Shown here in pieces: positions 12,901-22,857 of a stretch of DNA of 64,000 bases. The stretch is from Manis javanica (taxonomy: Eukaryota > Chordata > Mammalia > Pholidota > Manidae). The DNA lies in assembly GCF_040802235.1 (NCBI RefSeq), contig NC_133174.1, forward strand, positions 85,644,647 through 85,708,646, given 5' to 3'. Positions within the stretch are counted from its first letter, which is position 1; each line of letters begins with the position of its first letter. The translations under genes were made by a program, and so were the position numbers. The notes under the pieces are model-generated. The model made no database searches and was not told where the DNA came from. It worked only from the letters and a program-made list of their open reading frames with translations.

Positions 12901-13780
12901 TTTGGCTGTGTCCCACAGATTTTGTGGTGTTAACTTATTGTTGTTATTTTTCTCCATATATTGCTTGATCTCTGTTTTTATTTGGTCATTGATCCATTTG
13001 TTATTAGGAGCATGTTGTGAAGACTCCATGTGTTTGTGGGATTTTTCATTTCTTTTACATAGTTTTAGTTTCATACCTTTGTGGTCTGAGAAACTGGTTG
13101 GTACAATTTCAATCTTTTTTAATTTACTGAGGCTCTTTTTGTGGCCTAATATATGATCTATTCTTGAAAATGTTTCATGTGCACTTGAGAAGAATGTGTA
13201 TTCTGCTGCTTTTGGATGTAGAGTTCTGTAGATGTCTCTTAGGTCCATCTGTTCTAATGTGTTTTTCAGTGCCTCTGTGTCCTTATATATTTTCTGTCTG
13301 GTTGATCTGTCCTTCATAGTGAGTGGAGGGTTGAAATCTCCTAGCATGAATGCATTGCATTTTATTTGCCCTTTTGATTCAGTTAGTATTTGGTTCACAT
13401 ATGTAGGTGCTCCTGTGTTGGGAGCATAAATATTTATATTGGTTATACCTTCTTGTTGGGTTGATCCCTTTATCATTATGTAAAGTCCTTCTTTGTCTCT
13501 TGTGACTTTCTTTGTTTTGAAGTCTATTTCATCTGTTAGAAGTATTACAAAATCTGCTTTTTTCTATTAGTTGCATGAAATATCTTTCCCACCCCTTCAC
13601 TTTGAGTCTATGTATGTCTTTTGGTTTAAGGTGAGTCTCTTATAGGCAGCATATAGATGGGTCTTGTATTTTTAGCCATTCAGTGACTCTGTGCCTTTTG
13701 ATTGGTGCATTCAGTGCATTTACATTTAGGGTGATTATCGATAGGTATGTACTTACTGCCATTGCAGACTTTAGATTCTT
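9961..13780 (-). pseudogene. L1 ORF2 pseudogene (copy 2)
   Basis: The remains of ORF2p. The endonuclease domain is the best preserved part (12,880-13,476), including the NIYAPNTGAP, LGDFN and SDHKG motifs that in active L1s hold metal-binding and catalytic residues. Reverse transcriptase pieces follow at 12,134-12,493 (KIHGPDGF) and 11,861-12,076, and the [10 protein letters not shown] box (11,457-11,768) keeps both catalytic aspartates. The C-terminal region ends at 9,961. The expected start codon reads AAG instead of ATG near 13,778. At least eight frame changes separate the pieces. Confidence 0.9.
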
Positions 13781-14068
13781 GTTTACCAAAGGTTCAAGGT
13801 TAACTTCCTTACTATCTAAGAGTCTAACTTAACTCACTTAATATGCTATTACAAACATAATCTAAGGGTTCTTTCCTTTTTTCTCCTTTTTTTCTCCTCT
13901 ATTGTTTATGTATTAAATATCATATTCTGTACTGTTTGTCTATCCCTTGGTTGACTTTGGGGATAGTTAATTTAATTTTGCATTTGATTAGTAATTAGCT
14001 GTTCTACTTTCTTTACTGTGGTTTTATTACCTCTCGTGACAGCTATTAAACCTTAGGAACACTTCCAT

Positions 14069-14905
14069 CTATAGCAGTCCTTCCAAAATAGACTGTAGAG
14101 ATGGTTTGTGGGAGGTAAATTCTCTCAGCTTTTGCTTATCTGGAAATTGCTTATTCCCTCCTTCAAATTTAAATGATAACCTTGCTGGACAAAGTAATCT
14201 TAGCTCCAAAGCCTTCTGTTTCATTATATTAAATAAATCATGGCAGTCCCTTCTGGCTTGTAAGGTTTCTGATGAGAAGTATGATGTTAGCCTGATGGGC
14301 TTTCCTTTGTATGTGATCTTAGTTCTCTCTCTGGCTGCTTTTAACGGTCTGTCCTTATCCTTGATCTTTGCCATTTCAATTACTATATGTCTTGGTGTTG
14401 TCTTCCTTGGGTCCTTTCTGTTGGGAGTTCTGTTGGCTTCCTTGGTCTGAGAGACTATTTCCTTCTCCACATTGGGAAAGTTCTCAGAAATTACCTCCTC
14501 AAGGTCACTTTCTATCCCTTTCTCTCTCTCTACTTCTTCTGGTATCCCTATAATGCAAATATTGTTCTGTTTGCATTGGTCACACAGTTCTCTCAATAAT
14601 CTTTCATTCTTAGAGATCCTATTTCTCTCTGTGCCTCAGCTTCTTTGTATTCCTCTTTTCTAGTTTCTATTTCATTTATCATCTCCTCTACCATATCCAA
14701 TCTGCTTTTAATTCCATCCATTGTGCTCTTCAATGATTGGATCTCTGACCGGAATTCATTCCTGATTTCCTGAATGTTTCTGTACCTCCATTTGCATGTT
14801 AATGATTTTTATTTTGAACTCCCTTTCAGGAAGAGTCATGAGGTCCATATCATCTTTCCCAGGGGTTATATTAATTTTACTCTGTATCAGGTTTCTTTGG
14901 CATTT
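14069..14905 (-). pseudogene. L1 ORF1 pseudogene (copy 2)
   Basis: A 175-codon open stretch (14,069-14,596) covers the RNA-recognition and C-terminal domains of ORF1p, with the IIGIPEEVEREKGIE entry of the RRM-like domain and YKGKPIRLTSYFSSETLQAR in the C-terminal domain. The N-terminal coiled coil (about 14,600-14,905) is out of frame. The stop codon position matches copies 1 and 3. Confidence 0.85.
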
Positions 14906-15477
14906 CATATTTGTCTGTGGCAGTCTCTAGTGTCCAGAAGCTCTACTCTCTGGAGCTGCTCAGCCCCTGAGGCAATGTCAGGGGATGCAGGGGAGTTGGA
15001 TTGGTGTCTGGGGGGAGGAAAGAGCTGTTTCTTTCTTCCCGGCTTCTATGCCTGTCTCCACTGCCTGAACCAGTGGGCTGAGCACACAGGTATTAGCTTT
15101 TGTCCCAGAGCTGTTGGATATGGATCCCTGCTTTCCACAAGTGGCTGGAATCTCAGTCTCTCCAGGAATTCTGCCTCTGTTAGCTTTCCAACCCCATAAT
15201 CACGAGAGTATTATGAAAGCACCATGAAATGTATGTTTGTGCTCTGAGAGAAGATCTCTGGAGTTAGGTATTCAGCAGTCCCAGGCCTCCACTCCCTCCA
15301 TGCTCAGTTTCTCTTCCTCCCACCAGTGAGCTTGGGTGACGGAAGGACTTCGGTCCTGCCGGGACACAGCTTTGGTATGTTACCGTGTTCCCTGAGGTCT
15401 GCTCTTTTCTCCAGATATATGTAGTCTGGTGCAGTCCTCTTTCCTGTTGCTCTCTTGGGATTAGTTGTATTAATTTT

Positions 15478-15522
15478 ATATATATATATACATATACATA
15501 TATATATACATATATATATTTT
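15478..15522. repeat. TA/CATA-rich simple repeat
   Basis: Alternating tatata and catata units. Probably expanded from the A-rich tail of the retroposed fragment next to it. Confidence 0.8.
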
Positions 15523-15700
15523 GAGAGGGCATCTCTCATATTTATTGTTCAAATGGTTGTTAACAACAATAAAATTCTGTATAGGGGACTCAATGCACAA
15601 TCATTAATCAACCCCATGCCTAATTCTCAACAGTCTCCAATCTTCTGAAGCATAACGAACAAGTTCTTACATGGCAAACAAGTTCTTAATTATATTTTTG
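15478..15700 (-). mobile_element. Retroposed 3' fragment of unknown transcript with TA-rich tail
   Basis: This segment interrupts the L1 5' UTR. Read on the minus strand it is about 170 bases of unique-looking sequence, then AATAAA (complement of 15,541-15,546), then about 20 bases later a degenerate A/TA tail (complement of 15,478-15,522). A polyadenylation signal at the right distance from an A-rich tail is the signature of a LINE-mobilised, 5'-truncated cDNA. The source is not recognised; I have an uncertain impression that similar sequence accompanies ERV-derived repeats of the same mammal group. Confidence 0.55.
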
Positions 15701-15780
15701 TATTATATGCAGTTTTAGGAGGAAGCTCTGTCTCACCTCTCACACTGCAAACTTTAATCCTCTCCCCAGGTTTCTATGTA

Positions 15781-15790
15781 ATTGCTTTTT
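15781..15790. repeat. Target-site duplication of L1 copy 2 (right)
   Basis: ATTGCTTTTT, matching 9,614-9,623 on the other side of the L1. Confidence 0.65.
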
Positions 15791-15824
15791 AAACTTATCT
15801 GTAAAGCTATATCCTTCTACTTCC

Positions 15825-15994
15825 AATGTATAAAAATAATTGCAATTATACTTAGGATTCACCAGGGTAATCCAAAATAATCTCCCATCTCAGTTTCCTT
15901 AATTTAATCACATGTTTTGCCATGTAAGGCAATTATTCACAGGTTCCAAGTCATGGATGTCTTTGAGGGAGGGAGCATTATTCAGCCTATCACA
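15825..15994 (-). mobile_element. MaLR-type LTR, second half
   Basis: The run from caccagggtaatccaaaata through ttttgccatgtaaggcaatt to gcattattcagcctatcaca is the reverse complement of the 5' part of the same MLT1-like LTR that is broken at 9,613. The two halves were separated by the 6.16-kb L1. Confidence 0.65.
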
Positions 15995-16380
15995 CAGACC
16001 AATATTCTTGAATACACCTAGCACTCAGATCATTTTAAATTTTACCCACATTTAAAATAATTAGGATAAATTGGAGAAATTATGGACTCCACCCATGGCT
16101 ATGGTATGAAAAGTAAAAAATAAATCTTGATCATCTTGATGGACTTGAAAGCAAAGAACTGATCAACACCTAGTAGGAATATGCTAAAAGGACATTGGTT
16201 AGCTTGAAGAGATTCTAGCTGCCCAAATATGGAACAACTTGAACATCTAAAATTATAATGGTACAAGAACATAAATGGGACATTTGTCAGTATTTGAATA
16301 AGGTATGTAGATTACTCAACAGTCTTTCAACAATTTTGTCTATTTCTGAGAATTGTAATATGGTTATGTAAGATATTAAT
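15995..16380. other. Unassigned sequence
   Basis: AT-rich and without recognised genes or repeats. Confidence 0.4.
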
Positions 16381-18087
16381 GTTTTGAGAAATTTTCCAAG
16401 CTTTATTGAAGCACATCTGACAAATAAAAATTACAAGATTTGATATACATATACACTGTGAAATGCTTCCCACAATCACACTAATTAACATATCTATTAC
16501 CTCATATAGTTACCTTTTTTCAATTTTTTTAGTATTGTGAGAACTACTCAGCAAAATTCAAGTATATAGTACAGCATTATTAACTATAATCAACATGTAA
16601 TATACCAGATGTCTAGAAATTATTCAACTTATAACTGAAAATTTGTACCATTGAACAAACCACCTTTCTACTCTCTGGCTGTATGAGTTCCACATTTTAG
16701 TATGTACATATGAATGAAATCACAGTATTTCTTTTTTCTGCATGGCTTATTTCACTTAGCATATCTTTCAGGTCTATCCATGTTGTTTCAAACAGCAGGA
16801 TTTCCTTCTTTTTAAAGACTGAATAATTTTTCAGTGTGTGTTTGTGCATATCCTGTGATTACTATATATATATTACAATATTGGCTTTTAAGATAACACT
16901 ACAATGAACATGAGAGTGAAGACATTTGTTTGAGATACTTATTTTATTGCATTTGGATATATACCTAAAAGTGGGATTGCTAGATTGTAGGGTAGTTCTA
17001 TTTTTAACATTTTTAGGAACTTCCATATAACATTCCATAAAGACTTTAACAACTTATATTACCACCAACAGTGTGCAAGCTTTCCCATTTCTCTATGCCC
17101 TCACCAACATGTTTTACCTCTTTTTTAAAAATATTTTAGCCACTGTAGTAACTGTGAGTTGGTATCTCATTGTGGTTTTGATTTGCATTTCCCTGATGAT
17201 TAATGATGTTGAGTGTCTTTTCATGAATCCATTTGTCCATTTGAATGTCTTCTTTGAATCAATGTCTATTCAGGACCTTTGTATTTATTAATAGGTTTTC
17301 TAGTTTTGCTATTGCTACTGAATTTTATGAGTTCTGGGTATTTTTTATATTAACCTATTATTTGAAGATAGAGTTTAAAAGTATTTTTCCCATTCCATAG
17401 GTTGCCTTTTCATTGTTTTGACCATTTCTTTTATGTGCAGAAGCCTTAAGTTTTATATAGTTTCACTTGTTTATTTTTGCTTTTGTTGCCCATGCTTTTG
17501 GTGAAATATGTAGAAAATCATTGTGAAGACCAGTGTCATAGACATTTTTTTCCCATGTTTTCTTCTAGTAATTTTATGGTTTCAAGTCTGACACTTAGGT
17601 ATGTAATCTATTTTAATTTAACTTTTGTGACTACTATAAGGTAGGGGTCCAATTTAATTCTTTTGCATGTGAATATTGAGTTTTTCCAGGACCATTTATT
17701 GAAGAGATTGTCCTTTCCCCATTGAGTACTCTTGGTTCCCTTGCCAAAGATTAGTTGGCTGTATCCAATTTAGTTTATTTATGGACTCTTAAATCAATTC
17801 CATTAGTCTCTTTGTTTTAATTGGCAGTATCATACTGTTTTTATTACTCTAGCTTTGTAATATAGTTTAAAACCAGAAGTGTTATGTCTACAGCTTTCCT
17901 ATTCTATCTCAAGATTTCTCTGGCTATTCAGGTTCTATTACAGTTACATATAAATTTTAGAGATTTGTTTTCTATTTTGGGAAAATCCACTAGAATTCTA
18001 ATAGGGATTGAATAGAATCTTCAGATGGTTTTGATGAATTATGAACATTTTCACAATATTAAACCTTCACTCCAAGATCATGGGATA
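16381..18087 (-). mobile_element. Old L1 (L1MA-like), 3' UTR and ORF2 C-terminal part
   Basis: Reverse-orientation L1 of an older family than copies 1-3, judged by its 3' UTR (gaaatgcttcccacaatcac, then tgtaccattgaacaaaccac). ORF2 sequence follows and runs without a break in homology into 18,087, where the class II provirus begins. The same L1 resumes at 24,601. No frame of useful length survives. Confidence 0.8.
18082..18087. repeat. Target-site duplication of the class II provirus (left)
   Basis: GGGATA directly before the TG of the left LTR; the same six bases follow the CA of the right LTR at 24,601-24,606. Six bases is the expected length for betaretrovirus-like (ERV2) integration. Confidence 0.9.
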
Positions 18088-18689
18088 TGTCTCGACCCGC
18101 GGGACGAACGTGGGGCGTAGCCGGAGACGCCTGCAGAAATGAAACAAGCAAGGGACACAAAGAACAACCAGCAAGACAGGATGTCTGATCAAGCTGGCAC
18201 AGTTTATTGTTTACAGGCTCCATTTATACAAGTAGCAAGTAAGGGGTGGGTCAGGAGATAATTGGACCTTAGGTGGCGCCAGCGGGGAGGTGTAGAAGGG
18301 TGATTGGGTCTTGGTTGGCGCTGACGGGAACGGAGGACCCGGAAGAGAAGCGGGGAGTTCGCCATTTTGGGGGCGGGAGAGGTGTTTCTTGCTTAACAAA
18401 GGACAGAAAAGGCACATGCTGTGAGGTAGCCTAACCGCTAACTCTGACTTAGAAATGCAAATGTTGCTAGGTAAATTAACCCCGAGCTCTAACCTAGGAG
18501 TTCACTAAATGTGCTTCTTAGTGATAGGGGAAAACTTGTTTCTAACGCGTGGATGGGTTCATTGTTGCTGACTTTACAAGAAAGATTTCTAGCTGATTTT
18601 ACAGGAAAGATTTTTACTCAAAACATTGCTGTTGTCTTAAGGCTTTTGTGACCGAATCTGCTTAAAGGCCCACAGATTTGCTCCCAACA
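18088..18689 (-). repeat. 3' LTR of the class II provirus
   Basis: A 602-bp LTR, TG...CA on both strands. On the minus strand it has a TATA box (complement of 18,223-18,228) and an AATAAA signal (complement of 18,203-18,208) only about 15 bases apart, implying a very short R region. The 68-codon frame inside it is judged to be chance. Confidence 0.93.
18203..18208 (-). terminator. Polyadenylation signal in the 3' LTR
   Basis: AATAAA on the minus strand just downstream of the TATA box; this is the copy that would end proviral transcripts. Confidence 0.7.
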
Positions 18690-18704
18690 TCTCCCCCATT
18701 TTTC
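18690..18704 (-). promoter_or_regulatory. Polypurine tract (plus-strand primer site)
   Basis: AAAAATGGGGGAGA on the minus strand abuts the 3' LTR. This is the usual position and composition of the RNase H-resistant primer for plus-strand synthesis. Confidence 0.85.
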
Positions 18705-19180
18705 TTATATTGAAACAGCCAGCCTAGCTCTGGCTGGGTCAAGGCCTGTGCCTGTCAGGTTGTACGGCTGAAGGAAATCCTTACCCGTCATGGGGCTATA
18801 GTCTTCTAGCGACTATACCCTGTCTTAGGTTGGTATTCCCTATACAACCATATCTTGCCCGTCTTTGGCTACCAGTCTTGACTTGATTTGTTGTAAGAAT
18901 GAATATTTTTGAGTGAGAATTCTGTAAAGCTGAGTACTCCAAGGGGGGAGTACAGGGGTCTGATCCTCAGTGGGTACCTGGCATATGGGTACCTGGCACG
19001 CGAGGAGAGCTCCTTTAGTCTTACAGACTGTGCTGAAGAGAAGGGAGTTGCTTGATGACGCACGATATGTCCTTATTTTTTGAGGAGAGGAAGATGCTGG
19101 ACACAAACCTCTATGCAATCAGACATGTCCCTCAAGGCAGGTTTTTCACTGCCGTTACCCTGGGTACTCAGCCAGCTTAC
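18705..19180 (-). other. Region between env and 3' LTR, no gene recognised
   Basis: About 475 bases between the end of the env-like frames and the purine tract. Two overlapping minus-strand frames of 92 and 64 codons exist (18,840-19,118 and 18,869-19,063) but neither resembles a known accessory protein. Confidence 0.4.
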
Positions 19181-19426
19181 TCAAGGACTCTTAGAAGAGT
19201 CATACTGACGTTCATATCTGCTGGAGGAGGGAGCTTCTTCATCATCGCTATCACGAGCAAGTCTGTGATAGTGGACTTGCATATACATACATACATTAAC
19301 AGAATAGGAATACAGATACATAACAAAGGCAGACTTACAATTACTAGTTATCTCTAATGAAACTAAAAAACTAGTTAAATAGCTTAGGCATTTGTAAAAA
19401 CTTATTGACAATATGAGGGATATCAT
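19181..19426 (-). pseudogene. Possible env membrane-anchor and tail remnant
   Basis: A frame of 81 codons directly following the transmembrane-subunit piece, in another reading frame. It starts hydrophobic (ISLILSISFYKCLSYLTSFL) and ends in a charged segment (RLARDSDDEEAPSSS). That layout fits a membrane anchor plus cytoplasmic tail reached through a frameshift, but I have no direct family match. Confidence 0.35.
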
Positions 19427-20148
19427 CTAATTGATTTTGAGTAGTTTGAGAAATTGAAACAGCACATTCTTGGAAACTGATCACATCTTACATGCTCTTT
19501 TAACATCAGACAGTCCACCACAGCGCGATTCTGAAGCACTGCAGCTCGCAATTCTCTCAGTTTTTGGTTGAGTTCAGATAATACAGAAGCAGTCAAGTTT
19601 GTTGTTTTGCTATATGCACAGGCCAGCTTAGATATCTCTTTCTGCATTCTAAATGACAAGTCTAGGAACTGGCAGGAGGAATGCAGCTGCAACTGCAACA
19701 GCGACAGGACCTCAAAGTTTCAAGTTTTCATGACAATCAGATGGCAGAACTCAGAGAAGCTTCTTGCGCTTATATCCAGGTAGTCTATTAGAGCAGGAAG
19801 AATGCGTCCCAAAACACCTCGATAGTGTGGAGAAAGGGCTTGATATCTTTTGTCATTATGCAAAAATACCCAACTATTTGGAAGTCTATATCCAGAAGAC
19901 CATTTTACAATGATTGAAGAATTATAATAAGAGGGCACATGAGTACAATTAATACATACACAATCAGTAATTATAGTAGTATTAACAGGTAAATTTAATT
20001 GGTCATCAGGAGCAAGCACTTTAGGGGGAAGAGTGATGTTTATGCCTGAGATATTATTAAACACCATAGGAGAAAGTCTTATGCCTATTAAATTCTTCTT
20101 CAACAGTTCACTGATAGAGGAATTTCTTGCTACACAAAAAGATGACAT
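19423..20148 (-). pseudogene. Env remnant (surface/transmembrane subunit) of the provirus
   Basis: One reading frame from ATG at 20,146-20,148 to the stop at 19,423, interrupted by a single in-frame TGA at 19,720-19,722. The upstream 142 codons look like an envelope ectodomain, with several N-x-S/T glycosylation sites and paired cysteines (CVCINC). The downstream part contains ELNQKLRELRAAVLQNRAVV followed by a C-x6-CC motif (CDQFPRMCC), the hallmark of alpha/gamma-type transmembrane subunits that bind the surface subunit by a disulfide. Env promotes receptor binding and membrane fusion in retroviruses; here it is broken and cannot make a full protein. The combination of a class II gag/LTR with a C-x6-CC type env indicates a recombinant ancestry, as in several known betaretroviruses. 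Confidence 0.7.
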
Positions 20149-20219
20149 GCAACTTTTGGCTCATGAGTAGTTGTAACTACAAGTTAGGTGAGGAAAAATT
20201 ATTTTCTGGAATGAGCGAT

Positions 20220-20440
20220 ATATTTAAATACACCTAATTACTCTTATACAATATGACAGGAGTTATTTTTTGAAGCTTTTCACAAGTATAACTGCCAATA
20301 TCTTCTCGGGACAAAACTGCTTTATAAATTTCATAATGATCACCATCTCTAACAGACCAATCAGCAATATCATTCTATCTAAGTTTTCCTCTATCATGTG
20401 TCTATACATTTCTTCTGTAGTATGTACATACATAAGTGCC
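20220..20440 (-). pseudogene. Possible upstream env fragment
   Basis: A coding-like stretch on the minus strand (complement of about 20,225-20,385) of some 47 codons, with tryptophan, glycine and a SYTC motif, closed by TAG. Upstream homology seems to continue in a shifted frame. I infer it to be the surface-subunit N-terminal part; no family match could be tested. Confidence 0.35.
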
Positions 20441-22700
20441 ATTATTGGAAATAAAATTTTAAAAAAATACTATTATTTAGTGGGCTTCAGTTTTCCGTGT
20501 TTGACATGCAGACATTAAAACACTCAGTAATAAAATCGAGCATTATTCCTTTTGACAGCACTTTTTTGGTAAGTATGTATCAGGTAAATAAGCCAAATTA
20601 GTCAAATATTTTCTTGATGAAGAGAAGAAATTCTACTGATATGTTCCAGGGGCCCTCTGGAAAATATCAGTGTTAATTGAGAGGTAAAAATACCTTTTTA
20701 AATTTTGGTTTTGGGAAGCAGTCAAAAGTTTTTAAGGCAATTGCCTAAATAGAATCATAGTTATTAAATAACACTTATTATTTAACTGGAATGATAATAA
20801 GAAAGTTTAAAAGAAAATGCAGGTTACATAGTTGTTAACAACACTTAGCTTAGTCTTTTTAATATTAAGATCTTATTTTCTTAAATACTCAGACAATTCA
20901 TTAAGACTTTAAGCATAAGAAACTGTTTTAATAAAACAATTAGAGAACTCTTTGCAATCTTTCAATATTAAGAGCAGACTAACAGTTAAAGAATACTTTA
21001 TCTTTCTAACTGAAAACAAGAGTCCAATTTTGCTGTGTTCTCGATACTAATACTCACTTGTTTTAATTTCACATGGCATGATTATATCTGTAAGAATATA
21101 GTAATTTATTCTTCATTTGCCCTATGGTCCTAAGCATACAAGCCGGTGAGAACTATGCCTGGGCTTGCCTGGGGCTTACCTGGGTTTATCCCGCCTTATC
21201 TCTAAACATCTCCACCCTCCCCAAAGCAACAGGCTGAGCTGATCTGCCATAACAAAAGGGCACCACCCTGCTCTCTCAGTCTCTGTCTCTCTGTCTCCCT
21301 TTAAATAAATAGCTGTATTTTAGAACAATTAACCTTCTTTTACTCTCAACAAAATGAATTTCCATTCTTTATACTTTCTCTTATTAAAACACACATCTTT
21401 AACATACCAAAATATTTTCCTTATTATATTAAGTAGTTTTCATTAGAACTAAAACCATTTGGTACCTTAACCTTCAAGTGAACACTGAAAAACAGGCCAC
21501 TGTAAACTCTTACACCAGCATTCTTCAGATTGATACATGTATGAACATATTTTATCATTTTTGGAAATGTGCCTTACAGCACAATTTCTCATTAAGTACA
21601 AAATATGTCTATATAACTTGGCATACTTTAAGAATTTTGGTTACCACAAAAATTCTCAGGCTGTTTGCAGATATATACATTGTTATAGATTAATACAGTA
21701 TTATTATTAAAAAGTTTATTTGCTACACTTGTTTACTTATTTTTAGCAACCATGCTAAATTACTTATAAAGCTTTCACCACACATCAAAGTCAAGCCTTT
21801 CTTTAAGTATTTTCTTGGAATATTTAACAGGTAACATCAACTTAAATGACTTTAAGTAAACTTTGGCAGCTAATAACTATAAAGACATGTCCATTTCAGT
21901 TAAGCTTAAATTAGCATTAATGCATAATATTTTTAAATTAGATTTTCTGGAAGTTTTAGAATGCCCAATTTTCACAAGCACATGTTTTTAAATCAATTTT
22001 ATTAATACACTCCGGAGGTAGAAAATATATATATATATTTTTTACACACTTAGACACACAAACATACAGACTGAGACATAATGACTACAGTTAGTGACAC
22101 TCTTCATACAAATACATATACACAGACAAACTGACATAAAGATTTGAGTTTCTAATACTCAATGGTCTTCTTTCTTCTTAGTTTATTTGATGAAAAGTAC
22201 TTCAGTTTTCAAGAATACACTCTAAAGGCAAGTAGTTTACATAACTGGGTTAAGGTTTAGACAGCCCCAGACCAACAGGGCCGCTGAAGGCTCTGAACTG
22301 ATAGGGACCATGTGTGTCTAGGGGGCTGGAAATGAAATGCAAGTACAATTCTAGCTCCAGTCATTTAAAGCCAGGCTGTATTGCAGAAGATAAATTTCTT
22401 CTATCTCAGGGAGTTTAGTTTAAGACTTCTCAATTCTCAAAGACAGTGATGAACTTAATAAATAGAATAGATGTTCACTAAAAGAATTCAGAAAACTAGC
22501 TCCACATTGTAGCAGTTCATGGAACTCTTGACTATCCTCTTCCCTTGTGGCAAAATATATTTAGCTGCATAACATTATATTGCATACTTCTTTCAGGGGC
22601 CAAGCCTCTCTAATCAGAGAGTTTGTACTGGGGCCAGGTTTGTGTGCAGAAGATAAGATACTTCTTTTTTGAGTTTAGGGATCGAATTGCTCTCAGTTAG
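20441..22700 (-). other. Non-coding AT-rich provirus interior, no pol found
   Basis: About 2.3 kb between env and gag. It is rich in A and T with stops in all frames, and I see no reverse transcriptase, protease or integrase motif in translation of the parts I checked on the minus strand. One GC-richer patch (21,130-21,320) stands out. Given LTRs only about 1.3% apart, this cannot be decay after insertion; the element must have entered the genome in this state. Confidence 0.6.
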
Positions 22701-22857
22701 TTTTCCTAGTTTTTTCTGCCTGAGCTATTTTCATTCCTCAAGAGGCCCCTGCCTGTCTGATAAATGCAGGGACTGTGTGACTTTTCACTACCAGATCCCT
22801 GATCTGAGTCATAAGCTTGTTTGGCTTCCCTGGGGCTGCTGAGGAGGTTTTGGGATG

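Larger units (their letters stand above)
9624..15780 (-). mobile_element. Full-length decayed L1 LINE (copy 2)
   Basis: A 6.16-kb LINE-1 in reverse orientation flanked by the direct repeat ATTGCTTTTT and inserted into a MaLR LTR. Order on the minus strand: 5' UTR (about 14,910-15,780), ORF1, ORF2, 3' UTR (about 9,624-9,960). Its 5' UTR differs from those of copies 1 and 3, which suggests a different subfamily or promoter. It is better preserved than copy 1, with open stretches of 198 and 175 codons, but still has many frameshifts. A short retroposed fragment lies in its 5' UTR. Confidence 0.92.

Noticed and set aside
15264..15600. Overlapping frames of 91 and 98 codons with YIYVYI-type repeats
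   Set aside because: Produced by the TA/CATA simple repeat.
18211..18417. 68-codon minus-strand frame repeated at 24,122-24,328 with almost the same protein
   Set aside because: It recurs only because it lies in both LTRs of one provirus; it overlaps the promoter region and resembles no protein.
18840..19118. Accessory gene between env and 3' LTR (superantigen-like position)
   Set aside because: Position fits but the sequence shows no resemblance and the frame is short; kept only as an unassigned region.
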